Below are positions 1 to 8,222 of a stretch of 64,000 bases of DNA, one piece after another. Numbering within the stretch: position 1 is the first letter of the stretch; each line of letters begins with the position of its first letter. The stretch is from Rhizobium sp. 16-449-1b (GTDB taxonomy: Bacteria > Pseudomonadota > Alphaproteobacteria > Rhizobiales > Rhizobiaceae). Made by a program: the position numbers and the translations under genes. The stretch is from NCBI RefSeq assembly GCF_017741935.1, contig NZ_JAGHMH010000004.1, positions 124,001 to 188,000 of the forward strand, given 5' to 3'. The notes beneath the pieces are model-generated. The model saw nothing but the letters and a program-made list of their open reading frames with translations. It did not search any database and was not told the DNA's origin.

Positions 1-367
1 GGCCGGCATGCGCTTCGCCCATCCAGTAGCCGATCATGCAGCTCTGCGCTGCCCCGCGCCTGATATAGCCGATGGTGATGCCGCCGAGCAGCGTCATGTT
101 TTCACGGTGGAAAAGCAGCAGCGGAACGGCCTGGCCGGAGGCGTATTCCTGCTTGCCGCGAATGACGCGCGCCCGGTACGAGCCTTCCGTCAGCTCGTCG
201 CGGCGCCAGGTCGGCTCCCAGCGTTCGAGAAAGCCGCGGCTTGCCGACCGCAGCTTGTGCCACTGGTTGAAGTCCTGATAGCGCGGCAGCCGCAGCACAT
301 AATTGGCGTCTTCGATTTCAACTGCTTCCGGCTGCCGAGACAGGAACCGAAACACCGATTTTGGCAT
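1..367 (-). CDS. GNAT family N-acetyltransferase, RimJ/RimL-like (partial, cut by left edge)
   Basis: The first 122 residues are visible; the 3' end lies outside the window. The N-terminus reads MPKSVFRFLSRQ and is followed by an RLPRYQDFNQW segment and a later LLGGITIGYIRRG and MIGYWMGEAHAG, which is the fold and wording of RimJ/RimL-type ribosomal-protein acetyltransferases. These enzymes transfer an acetyl group from acetyl-CoA to an amino group. The ATG at 367 is preceded by a GGGAG ribosome site. It lies 29 bp downstream of the M16 peptidase gene on the same strand, so the two are probably co-transcribed with thrC. Substrate cannot be predicted. Confidence 0.8.
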   Translation of the reverse strand, partial: MPKSVFRFLSRQPEAVEIEDANYVLRLPRYQDFNQWHKLRSASRGFLERWEPTWRRDELTEGSYRARVIRGKQEYASGQAVPLLLFHRENMTLLGGITIGYIRRGAAQSCMIGYWMGEAHAG

Positions 368-396
368 CGATCACTCCCGGCAACGCGAATGCAGGT

Positions 397-1695
397 TCAA
401 AGTACGGCTTGCTTGCCCTGCGGGGCAGGCGAGGTGAGCGACGCGGCGATGTCTTCCATCGGCGCCAGATGCTCGAGCGGGCCGATCGCCGAAAGCGTCG
501 GCACGGTGTCGAAGAACAGCCGGCCCGCAAGGTCGGTCAGGCGTTCGATGGTGATGCCTTCAAGCCGCTCCATCATTTCAGGATTGGAGATCGGCCGGCC
601 GTAGAGCATCATCTGCCGCGCCACCTGCCCGGCACGCGCCGCCGGGCTTTCCTGGCCCATCAGGAGCTGTGCGCGGATCTGTGCACGGGCACGCTCGATT
701 TCCTTCTGGTCGATCGAGGTCGCCGACTTGTGCAGCTCGTCGATGATGACAGGCACCAGTTCCGGCAGGTTCTCGCCGCCGGTCGCGGCATGAATGCCGA
801 AGATGCCGGTGTCGGAGAAGCCCCAGTGGAAGGCATAGATCGAATAGCAGAGCCCGCGGATTTCGCGCACTTCCTGGAACAGGCGGGACGACATGCCGCC
901 GCCGAGGATGTTGGCGAGGATCTGCGAACAGTAGAAGTCGCGCGCGTGATAGGCCTTGCCCTCGAAGCCGAGCAGGATTTGGGCGTCCATCAGGTCGCGC
1001 GTCTCGCGGATATTGCCGCCGATATATTTGGCGGGGTCCATGACCGGCGTGGCGCTCGGAGCGGTCGGCAGCGAGGCGAATCGCTCCTCGACCATGCGCA
1101 CGAACTCATCGTGCTGCACGGCGCCGGCGGCGACCACGAACATGCGGTCGGTCGTGTAGTTGCGGCTGAGATAGCCGCGGATCTGCTGCGGCGTGAACGA
1201 CACCACCGTCTGCGGCGTGCCGAGAATGGCGCGGCCGAGCGTCTGGTCGCGATAGGCGACTTCGGAAAACCGGTCGAACACCACATCATCGGGCGTGTCG
1301 TTGGCTGCGTTGATTTCCTGCAGGATGACCTGCTTCTCACGCTCCAGCTCTTCCTCTTCGAAAGCGGATTCGGTGAGGATGTCAGCCAGGATATCGACGG
1401 CGAGCGGCACGTGGTCTTTCAGGACGCGCGCGTAGTAGGAGGTCGTTTCGGTCGAGGTGGCGGCGTTGACTTCGCCACCGACATCCTCGATCTGTTCGGC
1501 GATCTCGCGGGCGCTGCGGCGCGCGGTTCCCTTGAAGGCCATGTGCTCGAGCAGGTGGGCAATCCCGTGCTCGTCTGTCGTCTCGTTGCGCGAACCTGAT
1601 TTGATCCAGACCCCGAGTGCTGCACTTTCGAGATGCGGCATGGTCTGTGTCACTACTGTCAGCCCGGATTTGAGCCGGGTGCACTCAACTGTCAT
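397..1695 (-). CDS. M16 family zinc metallopeptidase (mitochondrial processing peptidase-like)
   Basis: A 432-residue protein with the inverted zinc motif HLLEH at residues 47-51, inside the family-typical stretch HGIAHLLEHMAFKGT, and the downstream glutamate region EREKQVILQEI that supplies the third zinc ligand. This is the single-domain-pair bacterial form related to the beta subunit of mitochondrial processing peptidase, cytoplasmic or periplasm-facing in different species. It starts 27 bp after thrC and ends 29 bp before the acetyltransferase, so the three genes form a likely operon; thrC-M16 linkage is common in Rhizobiales. The physiological substrate is unknown. Confidence 0.93.
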   Translation of the reverse strand: MTVECTRLKSGLTVVTQTMPHLESAALGVWIKSGSRNETTDEHGIAHLLEHMAFKGTARRSAREIAEQIEDVGGEVNAATSTETTSYYARVLKDHVPLAVDILADILTESAFEEEELEREKQVILQEINAANDTPDDVVFDRFSEVAYRDQTLGRAILGTPQTVVSFTPQQIRGYLSRNYTTDRMFVVAAGAVQHDEFVRMVEERFASLPTAPSATPVMDPAKYIGGNIRETRDLMDAQILLGFEGKAYHARDFYCSQILANILGGGMSSRLFQEVREIRGLCYSIYAFHWGFSDTGIFGIHAATGGENLPELVPVIIDELHKSATSIDQKEIERARAQIRAQLLMGQESPAARAGQVARQMMLYGRPISNPEMMERLEGITIERLTDLAGRLFFDTVPTLSAIGPLEHLAPMEDIAASLTSPAPQGKQAVL

Positions 1696-1722
1696 TGGCT
1701 ATCTTTCTGCGCCTTCCGCCGA

Positions 1723-3123
1723 TTAGGCCCGGGAATGCTCGTCGATAAATGTTTCTACCTCTTTGAGCTCGGGCTTAACGATCTGAAAGCGCTCCTCCTT
1801 GTCCATCAAATCAGCAAGCCACGTCGGAAGCGCGGGGTCAATACCGGATGCGGATTTTACGGCGGCGGGGAACTTAGCCGGATGCGCGGTGGCCAGCGTC
1901 ACCATCGGCGAATTGGCCTTTTCGTGCTTCTCGGCCACGAAAACGCCGATCGCCGAATGCGGATCGAGCAGATAGCCGGTCTTTTCGAGCGTGGTCTTGA
2001 TCGTCTCGGCGACCTGCTTTTCGCTGGCGCGGCCGGCGCGGAAATCCTTCTTGATGAAGGACATGGCATCGGCGGAAATGTCGAAGCCGTTCGACTGCTT
2101 CAGGCTGTCCATGGCGGCACGAACCTTCGACGCATCGCGACCATAGGCCTCGAACAGCAGCCGTTCGAAGTTCGACGAGATCTGGATGTCCATCGACGGC
2201 GAGGTCGTCGCCTTGACGTCCTTCATCTCGTAGCGGCCGGTCTTGATCGTGCGCGCCATGATGTCGTTTTCGTTGGTGGCAACGACCAGCTTGCCGATCG
2301 GCAGGCCCATGCGCTTGGCGCAGTAACCGGCGAAGATATCGCCGAAATTGCCCGTCGGCACGGTGAATGAGACCTTGCGGTCCGGTGCGCCGAGCGTGAT
2401 CGCCGTCGTGAAATAATAGACGATCTGCGCCATGATGCGCGCCCAGTTGATCGAGTTGACGCCCGAGAGCTTCACCTTGTCGCGGAACGCGCCATCGTTG
2501 AACATCGCCTTCACAAGGTTCTGGCAATCGTCGAAATTGCCCTCGACGGCGAGCGCATGCACGTTCGACGCCGTCGACGTCGTCATCTGCCGCTGCTGAA
2601 CCGGCGAAACCTTGCCATGCGGGAAGAGAATGAAGATGTCGGTGCGCTCGCGGCCGGCGAATGCGTCGATCGCGGCCCCGCCCGTATCGCCCGAGGTGGC
2701 GCCGACGATGGTGGCGCGTTCGCCGCGCTTTTCCAGCGCATAGTCCATCAGCCGCGCCAGAAGCTGCATCGCCACATCCTTGAAGGCGAGCGTCGTGCCG
2801 TGGAAGAGCTCCATGACGAAGCTGTTCGGGCCGGTCTGCACCAGAGGCGCGATCGCCGGATGGCGGAAGGTGCCGTAGGCTTCGTCGATCATCGCGCGAA
2901 ACGTGTCGGCTGGGATTTCACCGTTGGTGAACGGCGACAGGATGGTGAAGGCGATCTCCTGGTAGCTCTTGCCGCGCAGGGCCCGGATCTCCTTCTTGGA
3001 GAACTGAGGCCATTCGCGCGGCACATAAAGGCCACCGTCACGCGCCAGACCCGCCAGCAATGCATCGCAGAAACCGAGAGCAGGGGCTTTGCCGCGGGTC
3101 GAGATATATTCCACTGTCGTCAT
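1723..3123 (-). CDS. thrC: threonine synthase
   Basis: A 466-residue PLP enzyme that converts O-phosphohomoserine to threonine, the last step of threonine synthesis. The Schiff-base lysine is K115 in the stretch HGTTLAFKDVAMQ, and the phosphate-binding glycine loop GATSGDTGGAAI follows around residues 158-169. The N-terminal YISTRG and LARDGGLYVP motifs are typical of the longer, bacterial/fungal class of threonine synthases. It is the first gene of a minus-strand operon with the M16 peptidase; a divergent lipoprotein gene starts 236 bp away on the plus strand. Confidence 0.97.
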   Translation of the reverse strand: MTTVEYISTRGKAPALGFCDALLAGLARDGGLYVPREWPQFSKKEIRALRGKSYQEIAFTILSPFTNGEIPADTFRAMIDEAYGTFRHPAIAPLVQTGPNSFVMELFHGTTLAFKDVAMQLLARLMDYALEKRGERATIVGATSGDTGGAAIDAFAGRERTDIFILFPHGKVSPVQQRQMTTSTASNVHALAVEGNFDDCQNLVKAMFNDGAFRDKVKLSGVNSINWARIMAQIVYYFTTAITLGAPDRKVSFTVPTGNFGDIFAGYCAKRMGLPIGKLVVATNENDIMARTIKTGRYEMKDVKATTSPSMDIQISSNFERLLFEAYGRDASKVRAAMDSLKQSNGFDISADAMSFIKKDFRAGRASEKQVAETIKTTLEKTGYLLDPHSAIGVFVAEKHEKANSPMVTLATAHPAKFPAAVKSASGIDPALPTWLADLMDKEERFQIVKPELKEVETFIDEHSRA

Positions 3124-3359
3124 CCTTGATGTGCCGGGCCTGAATAAAATCCGGATTGAAGAGAAAACCTGTGTCGCGCCGCCCTTTGGCCGCAGCTCTG
3201 GCCTTCGCCGGCTGCAATCCCGAAATGTGCATCAAAACAGTGCTTACCCAATCGATTTTTGTTTGCGCCGCTGATATAGACCATCGCAAACTGTCACGAA
3301 AGGCCCTGTTTTCACTCAGCAGGCCTGGCAAAAAACTTTGTGAAGAGGGTGGAATAATC

Positions 3360-4016
3360 GTGCTCGGCAAGGTCTCTCGTCTTATCGCTTCCGTATCCTT
3401 CGCGGCTGTTCTGGTCGGCTGCAACTCGCTCGGGATGGGCGGTGGTGAGACGAAGACGGCGGAAACGGCACCCGCTGGCGCCACCGGCCAGATCATGCCG
3501 ATGTCGCCCGCCAACCCGTCCTCCAACGATCCGTCGATCGGCACCGCCACCACGGCTTCCGGCACCACGGCGCGCGTCGTCCAGGGCGCTTGCCCAACCA
3601 TCTACATGAAGGACGCCGACGCGATCCTCTACCGCTACGCAGGTGGCGCCAAGACCGGAGAACCGGACAAGCTCTCCTTCCAGGCCTCCATCGGCAACTA
3701 TACGCGCCAGTGCACGCTGAACGACCAGAACCTCGTGATGACCGTCGTGGCCCAGGTCCGCGTCGTCGCGGGCCCGGCCGGCACCGGCGGCAACGTCACG
3801 CTGCCGATCCGCATCTCCGTCTTCGACGGCGAAGACGCGCTCTATTCCGAAGTCACCAACTTCCCCGCCCAGATCGACCCGACCGGCGCCACCCAGGTCC
3901 TGTTCCGCAAGGACGACATCAAGCTGCCCGTCGGCTCCGGCGCACTGGTCCGCGTCAACGTCGGCTTCGACCAGGGCGCGCCTGCCAAGGGCAAGGGTAA
4001 GAAGAAGTCCAGCTAA
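3360..4016 (+). CDS. predicted lipoprotein, function unknown
   Basis: A 218-residue protein. The GTG at 3360 is chosen because it follows an AGAGGGTGG ribosome site and gives a short signal peptide with a lipobox ending LVGC (acylated cysteine at residue 21). An upstream in-frame extension to about 3156 would bury this signal and is not favoured. After the signal there is a Gly/Thr/Ala/Pro-rich linker, then a compact domain with two cysteines in QGACPTIYM and NYTRQCTLN, and a lysine-rich tail. Probably an outer-membrane or periplasmic lipoprotein conserved in rhizobia; no enzymatic motif is seen. Confidence 0.85.
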   Translation: MLGKVSRLIASVSFAAVLVGCNSLGMGGGETKTAETAPAGATGQIMPMSPANPSSNDPSIGTATTASGTTARVVQGACPTIYMKDADAILYRYAGGAKTGEPDKLSFQASIGNYTRQCTLNDQNLVMTVVAQVRVVAGPAGTGGNVTLPIRISVFDGEDALYSEVTNFPAQIDPTGATQVLFRKDDIKLPVGSGALVRVNVGFDQGAPAKGKGKKKSS

Positions 4017-4078
4017 CGGGGCTTTGGGGTAGGGGATCGCGGCTGCGATTGCGTCGCGGTATTCAAAGAGTGAGGTGG

Positions 4079-4219
4079 TGCCGTGTGGCCCCCTCATCCG
4101 CCTGCCGGCACCTTCTCCCCGCTGGGGAGAAGAGACTCGGAGCCGGCCGCTCGCTCCATCTTCCCTTCGCCCCAGCGGGGAGAAGGTGCCCGAAGGGCGG
4201 ATGAGGGGGCTACACGGCA
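4079..4219. repeat. RIME-like large intergenic palindrome
   Basis: Two inverted arms of about 48 bp (4079-4127 and 4170-4219) face each other across a 42-bp spacer. Both arms contain the palindromic core TTCTCCCCGCTGGGGAGAAG-like sequence and end in CCGTGTGG / CTACACGG. There are only a few mismatches between the arms. This is the architecture of the Rhizobium intergenic mosaic elements (RIME), short non-coding palindromic repeats found in many rhizobial genomes. It lies between the convergent lipoprotein and HAD genes, where its transcript could form a strong hairpin and stop or stabilise mRNA. Confidence 0.75.
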
Positions 4220-4259
4220 CAACGCCAACACGTCACCCCTCAAACATATCAATCCAAAC

Positions 4260-4949
4260 TCAGGCCACGCCTTCCCACTCCGCCAGCGCCGCAACCACAC
4301 CCGGCAGATCCACCATCCGCGAGATCACCGTCTCGGCACCCGCATCCGTCAACCGGTCGGCGTGCGAGGGGTAGGTATGCGAGGCGCCGGTGAAGCCGAT
4401 CACCCGCATGCCGGCGGCGCGCGCCGCATGGACGCCGTGCACAGAATCCTCGACCACCACGCAGCGCGAAGGCGAAGCGCCCATCTGCTTGGCGCCGTGC
4501 AGGAAGATATCGGGCTTCGGCTTGACGCGGTCGGCGCCGAGATCCTTGGCCGAGAAGATGTTCGGCGCGAAGAACTGGCTGAGCCCGACCTTGGAGAGCA
4601 TCATGGTCAGCCGCGCGCTGGAGGAGTTCGAGCAGATGCAGCGCTTCAGATCGATGCGCTTGATGGCCGCCTCGACGCCGGCAATCGCCTGCACGTCGGA
4701 AGCGAGGCGCATGTCGAGCAGCTTCTCGGACTTGTCGAGCAGCGAGGCCGAGAGCGGGATGCTGGCGTCGCGCTCCACTTCCATGAGGATGTTCTGCCAG
4801 GTCATACCGGAGAAGCGCTCGCCCATCTCCTCGATGCTGATAGGATAGCCGGCCTCCGTCAGAAGCTTGGACTCGACGTCCGCCGCGATGATTTCGGAAT
4901 CGACCAGAACACCGTCGCAGTCGAAAAGGATGAGGTCGAAGCCGTTCAT
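4260..4949 (-). CDS. HAD family hydrolase (beta-phosphoglucomutase-like phosphatase)
   Basis: A 229-residue protein with the full set of HAD motifs: nucleophile and acid/base aspartates D10 and D12 in LILFDCDGVLVDSE, a motif II serine in CSNSSSAR, a motif III lysine in RVKPKPDIF and motif IV VVEDSVHG. The helical cap between motifs I and II is of the subfamily I type seen in beta-phosphoglucomutase and phosphoglycolate phosphatase relatives. It likely removes phosphate from a small sugar phosphate in the cytoplasm, but the substrate cannot be told. It stands alone, convergent to the lipoprotein gene across the palindromic repeat. Confidence 0.9.
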   Translation of the reverse strand: MNGFDLILFDCDGVLVDSEIIAADVESKLLTEAGYPISIEEMGERFSGMTWQNILMEVERDASIPLSASLLDKSEKLLDMRLASDVQAIAGVEAAIKRIDLKRCICSNSSSARLTMMLSKVGLSQFFAPNIFSAKDLGADRVKPKPDIFLHGAKQMGASPSRCVVVEDSVHGVHAARAAGMRVIGFTGASHTYPSHADRLTDAGAETVISRMVDLPGVVAALAEWEGVA

Positions 4950-5130
4950 ATAAGTCTCAAGCCTTGGTTTGTGGGGATGCTGCGGCTTTACACGATGCCT
5001 CGCCCGATCTCAACCGGCCGGGTGTCATGGCTGGCCTGCGGTCGCCGGATGGCTAGGGTTGCGCTCAATTGAAATGCCTGCGGATGCAGGCGCTTACCGC
5101 CTCGACAAGCCATGGCTCGCCCTCTAATGG

Positions 5131-5808
5131 ATGAGTATGGCCAAGGAACCGGAAGACACAATCGCAAGCCGCATCAGCCGCGTGCTCGCCGACCGCATCG
5201 TTCGCGGCGAACTGCCGGCCGGCTTCCGTCTGCGCCAGGATCATATCGCCGAGGAGTTTGGCGCCAGCCACGTGCCGGTGCGCGAAGCCTTCCGCCGCCT
5301 GGAGGCCCAGGGCTTAGCGATCAGCGAGCCGCGTCGCGGCGTGCGCGTCGCTTCCTTTGATATCAAGGAGGTGCGCGAGGTGGCCGAGATGCGGGCCGCA
5401 CTCGAAGTGCTGGCGCTGCGCCACGCCGCCAAGCACCTGACGCCTGCGATCCTCGATGCCGCCGAAGAGGCGACCCGCGAGGGTGATGCCGCGGCCGACG
5501 TTCACGCGTGGGAAGAGGCCAACCGTCGCTTCCATCGCCTGATCCTCACGCCCTGCAACATGAGCCGTCTGCTCGCCTCGATCGACGATCTCCACGCCGC
5601 CAGCGCCCGCTTTCTGTTTTCCGCCTGGCGTTCCGGCTGGGAAAAGCGCACCGATCACGACCACCGCGCCATCCTCGTGGCCTTGCGCCAGGGCAGGGCG
5701 GAGGAGGCGGCCGGCATCCTCGAGCGCCACGTCCAGTGGATCGGTCGCGCGCCGAAATCCACCAACAAGGCTGGCGAAAACGGCGAAGCCTTCGCCATCG
5801 TCGGCTGA
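5131..5808 (+). CDS. bioR: GntR/FCD family regulator of biotin genes, BioR
   Basis: A 225-residue regulator with an N-terminal winged helix (IASRISRVLADRIVRGELPAG, then GASHVPVREAFRRLEAQGL) and a helical FCD ligand domain with conserved histidines (HRLI, HDHRAIL). The biotin assignment rests on context: bioY follows 201 bp downstream and two copies of the BioR-type decamer TTATMKATAA lie in the gap. BioR is known in Alphaproteobacteria as the repressor of biotin synthesis and uptake genes. The ATG at 5131 is used; an in-frame ATG two codons later is possible. No BioR box was seen upstream of this gene itself. Confidence 0.88.
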   Translation: MSMAKEPEDTIASRISRVLADRIVRGELPAGFRLRQDHIAEEFGASHVPVREAFRRLEAQGLAISEPRRGVRVASFDIKEVREVAEMRAALEVLALRHAAKHLTPAILDAAEEATREGDAAADVHAWEEANRRFHRLILTPCNMSRLLASIDDLHAASARFLFSAWRSGWEKRTDHDHRAILVALRQGRAEEAAGILERHVQWIGRAPKSTNKAGENGEAFAIVG

Positions 5809-5818
5809 TTTCCAAAAA

Positions 5819-5828
5819 TTATAGATAA
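5819..5828. promoter_or_regulatory. BioR-type operator box 1 (TTATAGATAA)
   Basis: The near-perfect decamer palindrome TTATAGATAA starts 11 bp after the bioR stop codon, about 190 bp before bioY. It matches the established BioR consensus TTATMKATAA. Its distance from the bioY start is large for a simple promoter block, so it may act with box 2 by looping or mark a distal promoter. Confidence 0.75.
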
Positions 5829-5982
5829 TTTTTTGTCGGCGTGAATCGCCCAGAAATGTGCGCATTTGCGCTCACTTTCGCCGCCGATCCTGCGTGTGAT
5901 CCCGCTTGTCCACCGCGCAATCGCATCGTACCCGCTTGTCATCGCAAAAAATCTCTCTCATAAAATAGATGGGAATCAAAAA

Positions 5983-5992
5983 TTATCTATAA
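5983..5992. promoter_or_regulatory. BioR-type operator box 2 (TTATCTATAA)
   Basis: TTATCTATAA, the reverse complement of TTATAGATAA (exact inverted copy of box 1), lies 18 bp upstream of the bioY start codon and directly before the GAGAAGGAGAG ribosome site. It probably overlaps the bioY promoter or transcription start and should repress bioY when bound by BioR. Confidence 0.82.
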
Positions 5993-6009
5993 TTTGAGAA
6001 GGAGAGTTC

Positions 6010-6588
6010 ATGTCCCTGTTCGATCAACCCCAGGAGTTCCGTTTCGACCCGCTGCGCCTCGCCGCGCGCCCTGCCGCCATCAAGGCTGTCTTCGTGCTGG
6101 CGGGCACGCTCGTCCTGGCGCTCGCCTCGCAGATCTCGGTGCCGATGGTGCCGGTGCCGATCACCATGCAGACTTTCGCGGTAACGATGATCGGCGCGCT
6201 CTACGGCTGGCGTCTCGGCGCGGCGACGGTTCTGGCCTGGCTTGCTGAAGCAGCCGTGGGCTTCCCGGTTCTGGCTGGCGGCGCCGGTGGTCTCGCCCCC
6301 TTCGCCGGCCCGACGGCAGGCTATCTCGCATCCTTCCCCGTGGTCGCGGCCCTTGCCGGCTGGCTTGCCGCGCGCGGCTGGACCGGCGACGCCGTGATTC
6401 GCAGCTTCGCCGCCCACTTCGCTGCCAATATCCTGTGCCTGGCGATCGGCGGCCTGTGGCTCGCAAACCTGCTCGGCATGGAAAAGGCCTGGCTGCTCGG
6501 CGTTGCGCCCTTCATCCTCGGCGCGGTGCTGAAGTCGGCGCTGGCGGCAGCCGTGCTGAAGGGTGTCCGGATCTACGCCGGCCGCTGA
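6010..6588 (+). CDS. bioY: biotin transporter substrate-binding protein BioY
   Basis: A 192-residue, six-helix membrane protein of the BioY family, the S-component of ECF-type biotin importers. The family signature is clear: PMVPVPITMQTFAVTMIGAL, followed by GWRLGAATVLAWLAEAAVG and LAPFAGPTAGYL. No bioM or bioN energising genes are adjacent, so it either works alone, as reported for solitary BioY proteins, or uses modules encoded elsewhere. A strong GGAGAG ribosome site precedes the ATG. Expression is predicted to be repressed by BioR through the box at 5983. Confidence 0.95.
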   Translation: MSLFDQPQEFRFDPLRLAARPAAIKAVFVLAGTLVLALASQISVPMVPVPITMQTFAVTMIGALYGWRLGAATVLAWLAEAAVGFPVLAGGAGGLAPFAGPTAGYLASFPVVAALAGWLAARGWTGDAVIRSFAAHFAANILCLAIGGLWLANLLGMEKAWLLGVAPFILGAVLKSALAAAVLKGVRIYAGR

Positions 6589-6589
6589 A

Positions 6590-7015
6590 GTGACCATTCG
6601 CCTGCGCGCCCACCACCTGCTCTGCATGCTGACCTTCGTCGGTGAAGGCTACACGCCCGCTTTCACAGAGAATTACATGCGCATCGCCCGGCGCTTGTCG
6701 TTGGGCGAGGAGATCGAGCTGGTCGACGGCCCCGACGATATCTGCGCGCCGCTGCTTTCAGGAGCGGCGGCGCATTGCCACAACGAAAGCGTCGTGGCGC
6801 GGGACAGGGCGGCGGCGCAAGCCGTCGGCCGTCTGTTGGGAATCGCGGTCTGGAAGGGCACCCGCATCTATCCCGACGCGGCGCTGCTGAAACGCCTGCG
6901 CCGCAATTTCGCTCTCGGCACGATCCGCAAGGCTTGCGACGAGTGTGAATGGAGCGAACTCTGCAACGATATCGCCGAGCGCGGTTTTGCCGATGTGCTG
7001 GTCGCGCCAAGCTGA
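6590..7015 (+). CDS. DUF1284 domain-containing protein
   Basis: A protein of about 141 residues beginning VTIRLRAHHLLCMLTFVGEGY, the hallmark of the DUF1284 family, with several conserved cysteines and histidines (AHCHNES; CDECEWSELC near the C-terminus) that suggest a metal or iron-sulfur site. The GTG at 6590 immediately after the bioY stop is chosen because family members start at this motif; an ATG at 6563 would add nine residues and overlap bioY. Translational coupling to bioY is likely. The function of the family is not established. Confidence 0.85.
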   Translation: MTIRLRAHHLLCMLTFVGEGYTPAFTENYMRIARRLSLGEEIELVDGPDDICAPLLSGAAAHCHNESVVARDRAAAQAVGRLLGIAVWKGTRIYPDAALLKRLRRNFALGTIRKACDECEWSELCNDIAERGFADVLVAPS

Positions 7016-7016
7016 C

Positions 7017-7061
7017 GCATGTCTCCCGAAAGTGGTTCCCGGTTTCGGGACAAAGACATGC
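7017..7061. repeat. Rhizobium-type short palindromic element
   Basis: A 45-bp imperfect palindrome bounded by GCATGTC and GACATGC, with inner arms CCCGAAA and TTTCGGG. Its wording matches the abundant rhizobial palindromic repeat that begins GCATGTC and ends GACATGC. It starts two bases after the DUF1284 stop codon and lies between convergent genes, where the RNA hairpin may act in transcript termination or stability. Confidence 0.65.
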
Positions 7062-7092
7062 GCAAAAACAAGAGCCTGAAGCGCGCCGCGCT

Positions 7093-7791
7093 TCAGACCG
7101 CGACTGGCGTCTCTACCGGAAACAGCGCCAGGAACTGCCGCTCGCCCTCTGGTGAAAAGATCACCGAGCGGCTGCCCGCCGTGCGCCGCGCCCAACCCTT
7201 GTCGAAGAAATTCGAAAGCAGCGCCTTGCCGAGGCTGCCCGCCAGATGCGCCCGCCGCTCGCTCCAATCCAGGCAAGAGCGGCAGAGCGGCCGCCGCGAT
7301 GCCTTGAGGTCGGCTACATTAATTCCGATGCACTGGAACGTCTCCTCGCCCTGCGCCGTCAGCGCCAGCCCGTCGCCCACGGCATCGATCGCGCCCTTGG
7401 CGACGAGACTATCCAGCATCCGCACCCCGTAATCGCCGGCCAGATGGTCGTAGCAGATCCGCGCCTTGCGCAGCGCCGGCTCCTTAGGTCCCGGTTGGTG
7501 GCGCAGATGTCCTCGGCTCGCTGCAAAGCCCATCATGCTTTCGATCAGCCGCGCCACCGTCTCGTCGGCAAGCGTGAAATAGCGATGCCGCCCCTGCTTG
7601 CGGGGAAGCAGCAGCCCGCCGGCCTCGAGCTTGGAAAGATGTGCGCTCGCCGTCTGCAGCGTGATGCCGCCGACCGCGGCGAGTTCGGTCGCGGTCAGCG
7701 CTTTACCACCCGTCAGCGCGGCCAGCATGTTGGCGCGGGCGGGATCGCCGATCAGCGCACCGATCTGCGCGATATCAGGTCCTTCCTTCAC
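7093..7791 (-). CDS. ArsR-family winged-helix transcriptional regulator
   Basis: A 232-residue regulator. The first 85 residues form an ArsR-type winged helix (DPARANMLAALTGGKALTATELA, then TLQTASAHLSKLEAGGLL and a wing KQGRHRYFTLA). The C-terminal extension contains a segment CRSCLDWSERRAHLAGSLG that recurs in rhizobial relatives and carries a CxxC pair, so redox or metal sensing is possible, but the classic ArsR metal motif is absent. It is divergent from the NIPSNAP/monooxygenase pair starting at 7893, about 100 bp away, and probably controls it. Confidence 0.9.
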   Translation of the reverse strand: MKEGPDIAQIGALIGDPARANMLAALTGGKALTATELAAVGGITLQTASAHLSKLEAGGLLLPRKQGRHRYFTLADETVARLIESMMGFAASRGHLRHQPGPKEPALRKARICYDHLAGDYGVRMLDSLVAKGAIDAVGDGLALTAQGEETFQCIGINVADLKASRRPLCRSCLDWSERRAHLAGSLGKALLSNFFDKGWARRTAGSRSVIFSPEGERQFLALFPVETPVAV

Positions 7792-7892
7792 GGCTCACCT
7801 CCTCAGGATGTCATCGTCCATACTTCGACCGTAGCCGAAGCATCTCCGTCTCGCAACATGGCAAAACCATCCTGCAATCAAGGAGAAAAAAG

Positions 7893-8222
7893 ATGATCAC
7901 CTGCTTCATCCGCTACGAAATCGACCCGTTCAAGAAGGATGCCTTTGGCGAATATGCGCGCAATTGGGGCGAGGCGATCCCGCGCAACGGCGCCGATCTC
8001 ATCGGCTATTTCGCCCCGCACGAGGGTTCGGCAACGACGGCTTACGGCGTCTACAACATCGAAAGCCTCGCCGCCTACGAAGCCTACCGCGTCCGCCTTG
8101 CCGCCGATCCGCTCGGCCGCGAGAACTATGAATTCGCAAGACGCGAACGCTTCATCCTAAAGGAAGACCGCATCTTCCTGAAGAACGTCTCGCTCCCCCA
8201 CGCCGCAAAGGTGCTGCCATGA
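7893..8222 (+). CDS. NIPSNAP family protein
   Basis: A 109-residue alpha/beta barrel protein of the NIPSNAP type, starting MITCFIRYEIDPFKKDAF and with the motif GADLIGYFAPHEG. A GGAGAAAA ribosome site precedes the ATG. Its stop overlaps the start of the next gene by 4 bp (ATGA), showing translational coupling to the ABM-domain protein. The NIPSNAP fold belongs to the dimeric ferredoxin-like superfamily that includes small monooxygenases, so the pair may form a heterodimeric enzyme; no substrate is known. Confidence 0.9.
   Translation: MITCFIRYEIDPFKKDAFGEYARNWGEAIPRNGADLIGYFAPHEGSATTAYGVYNIESLAAYEAYRVRLAADPLGRENYEFARRERFILKEDRIFLKNVSLPHAAKVLP

Noticed and set aside
361..1599. Long open frame on the plus strand opposite the M16 peptidase gene
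   Set aside because: It lies entirely antisense to a gene with a clear zinc motif and has the low-complexity Arg/Ala/Gly composition typical of high-GC antisense frames.
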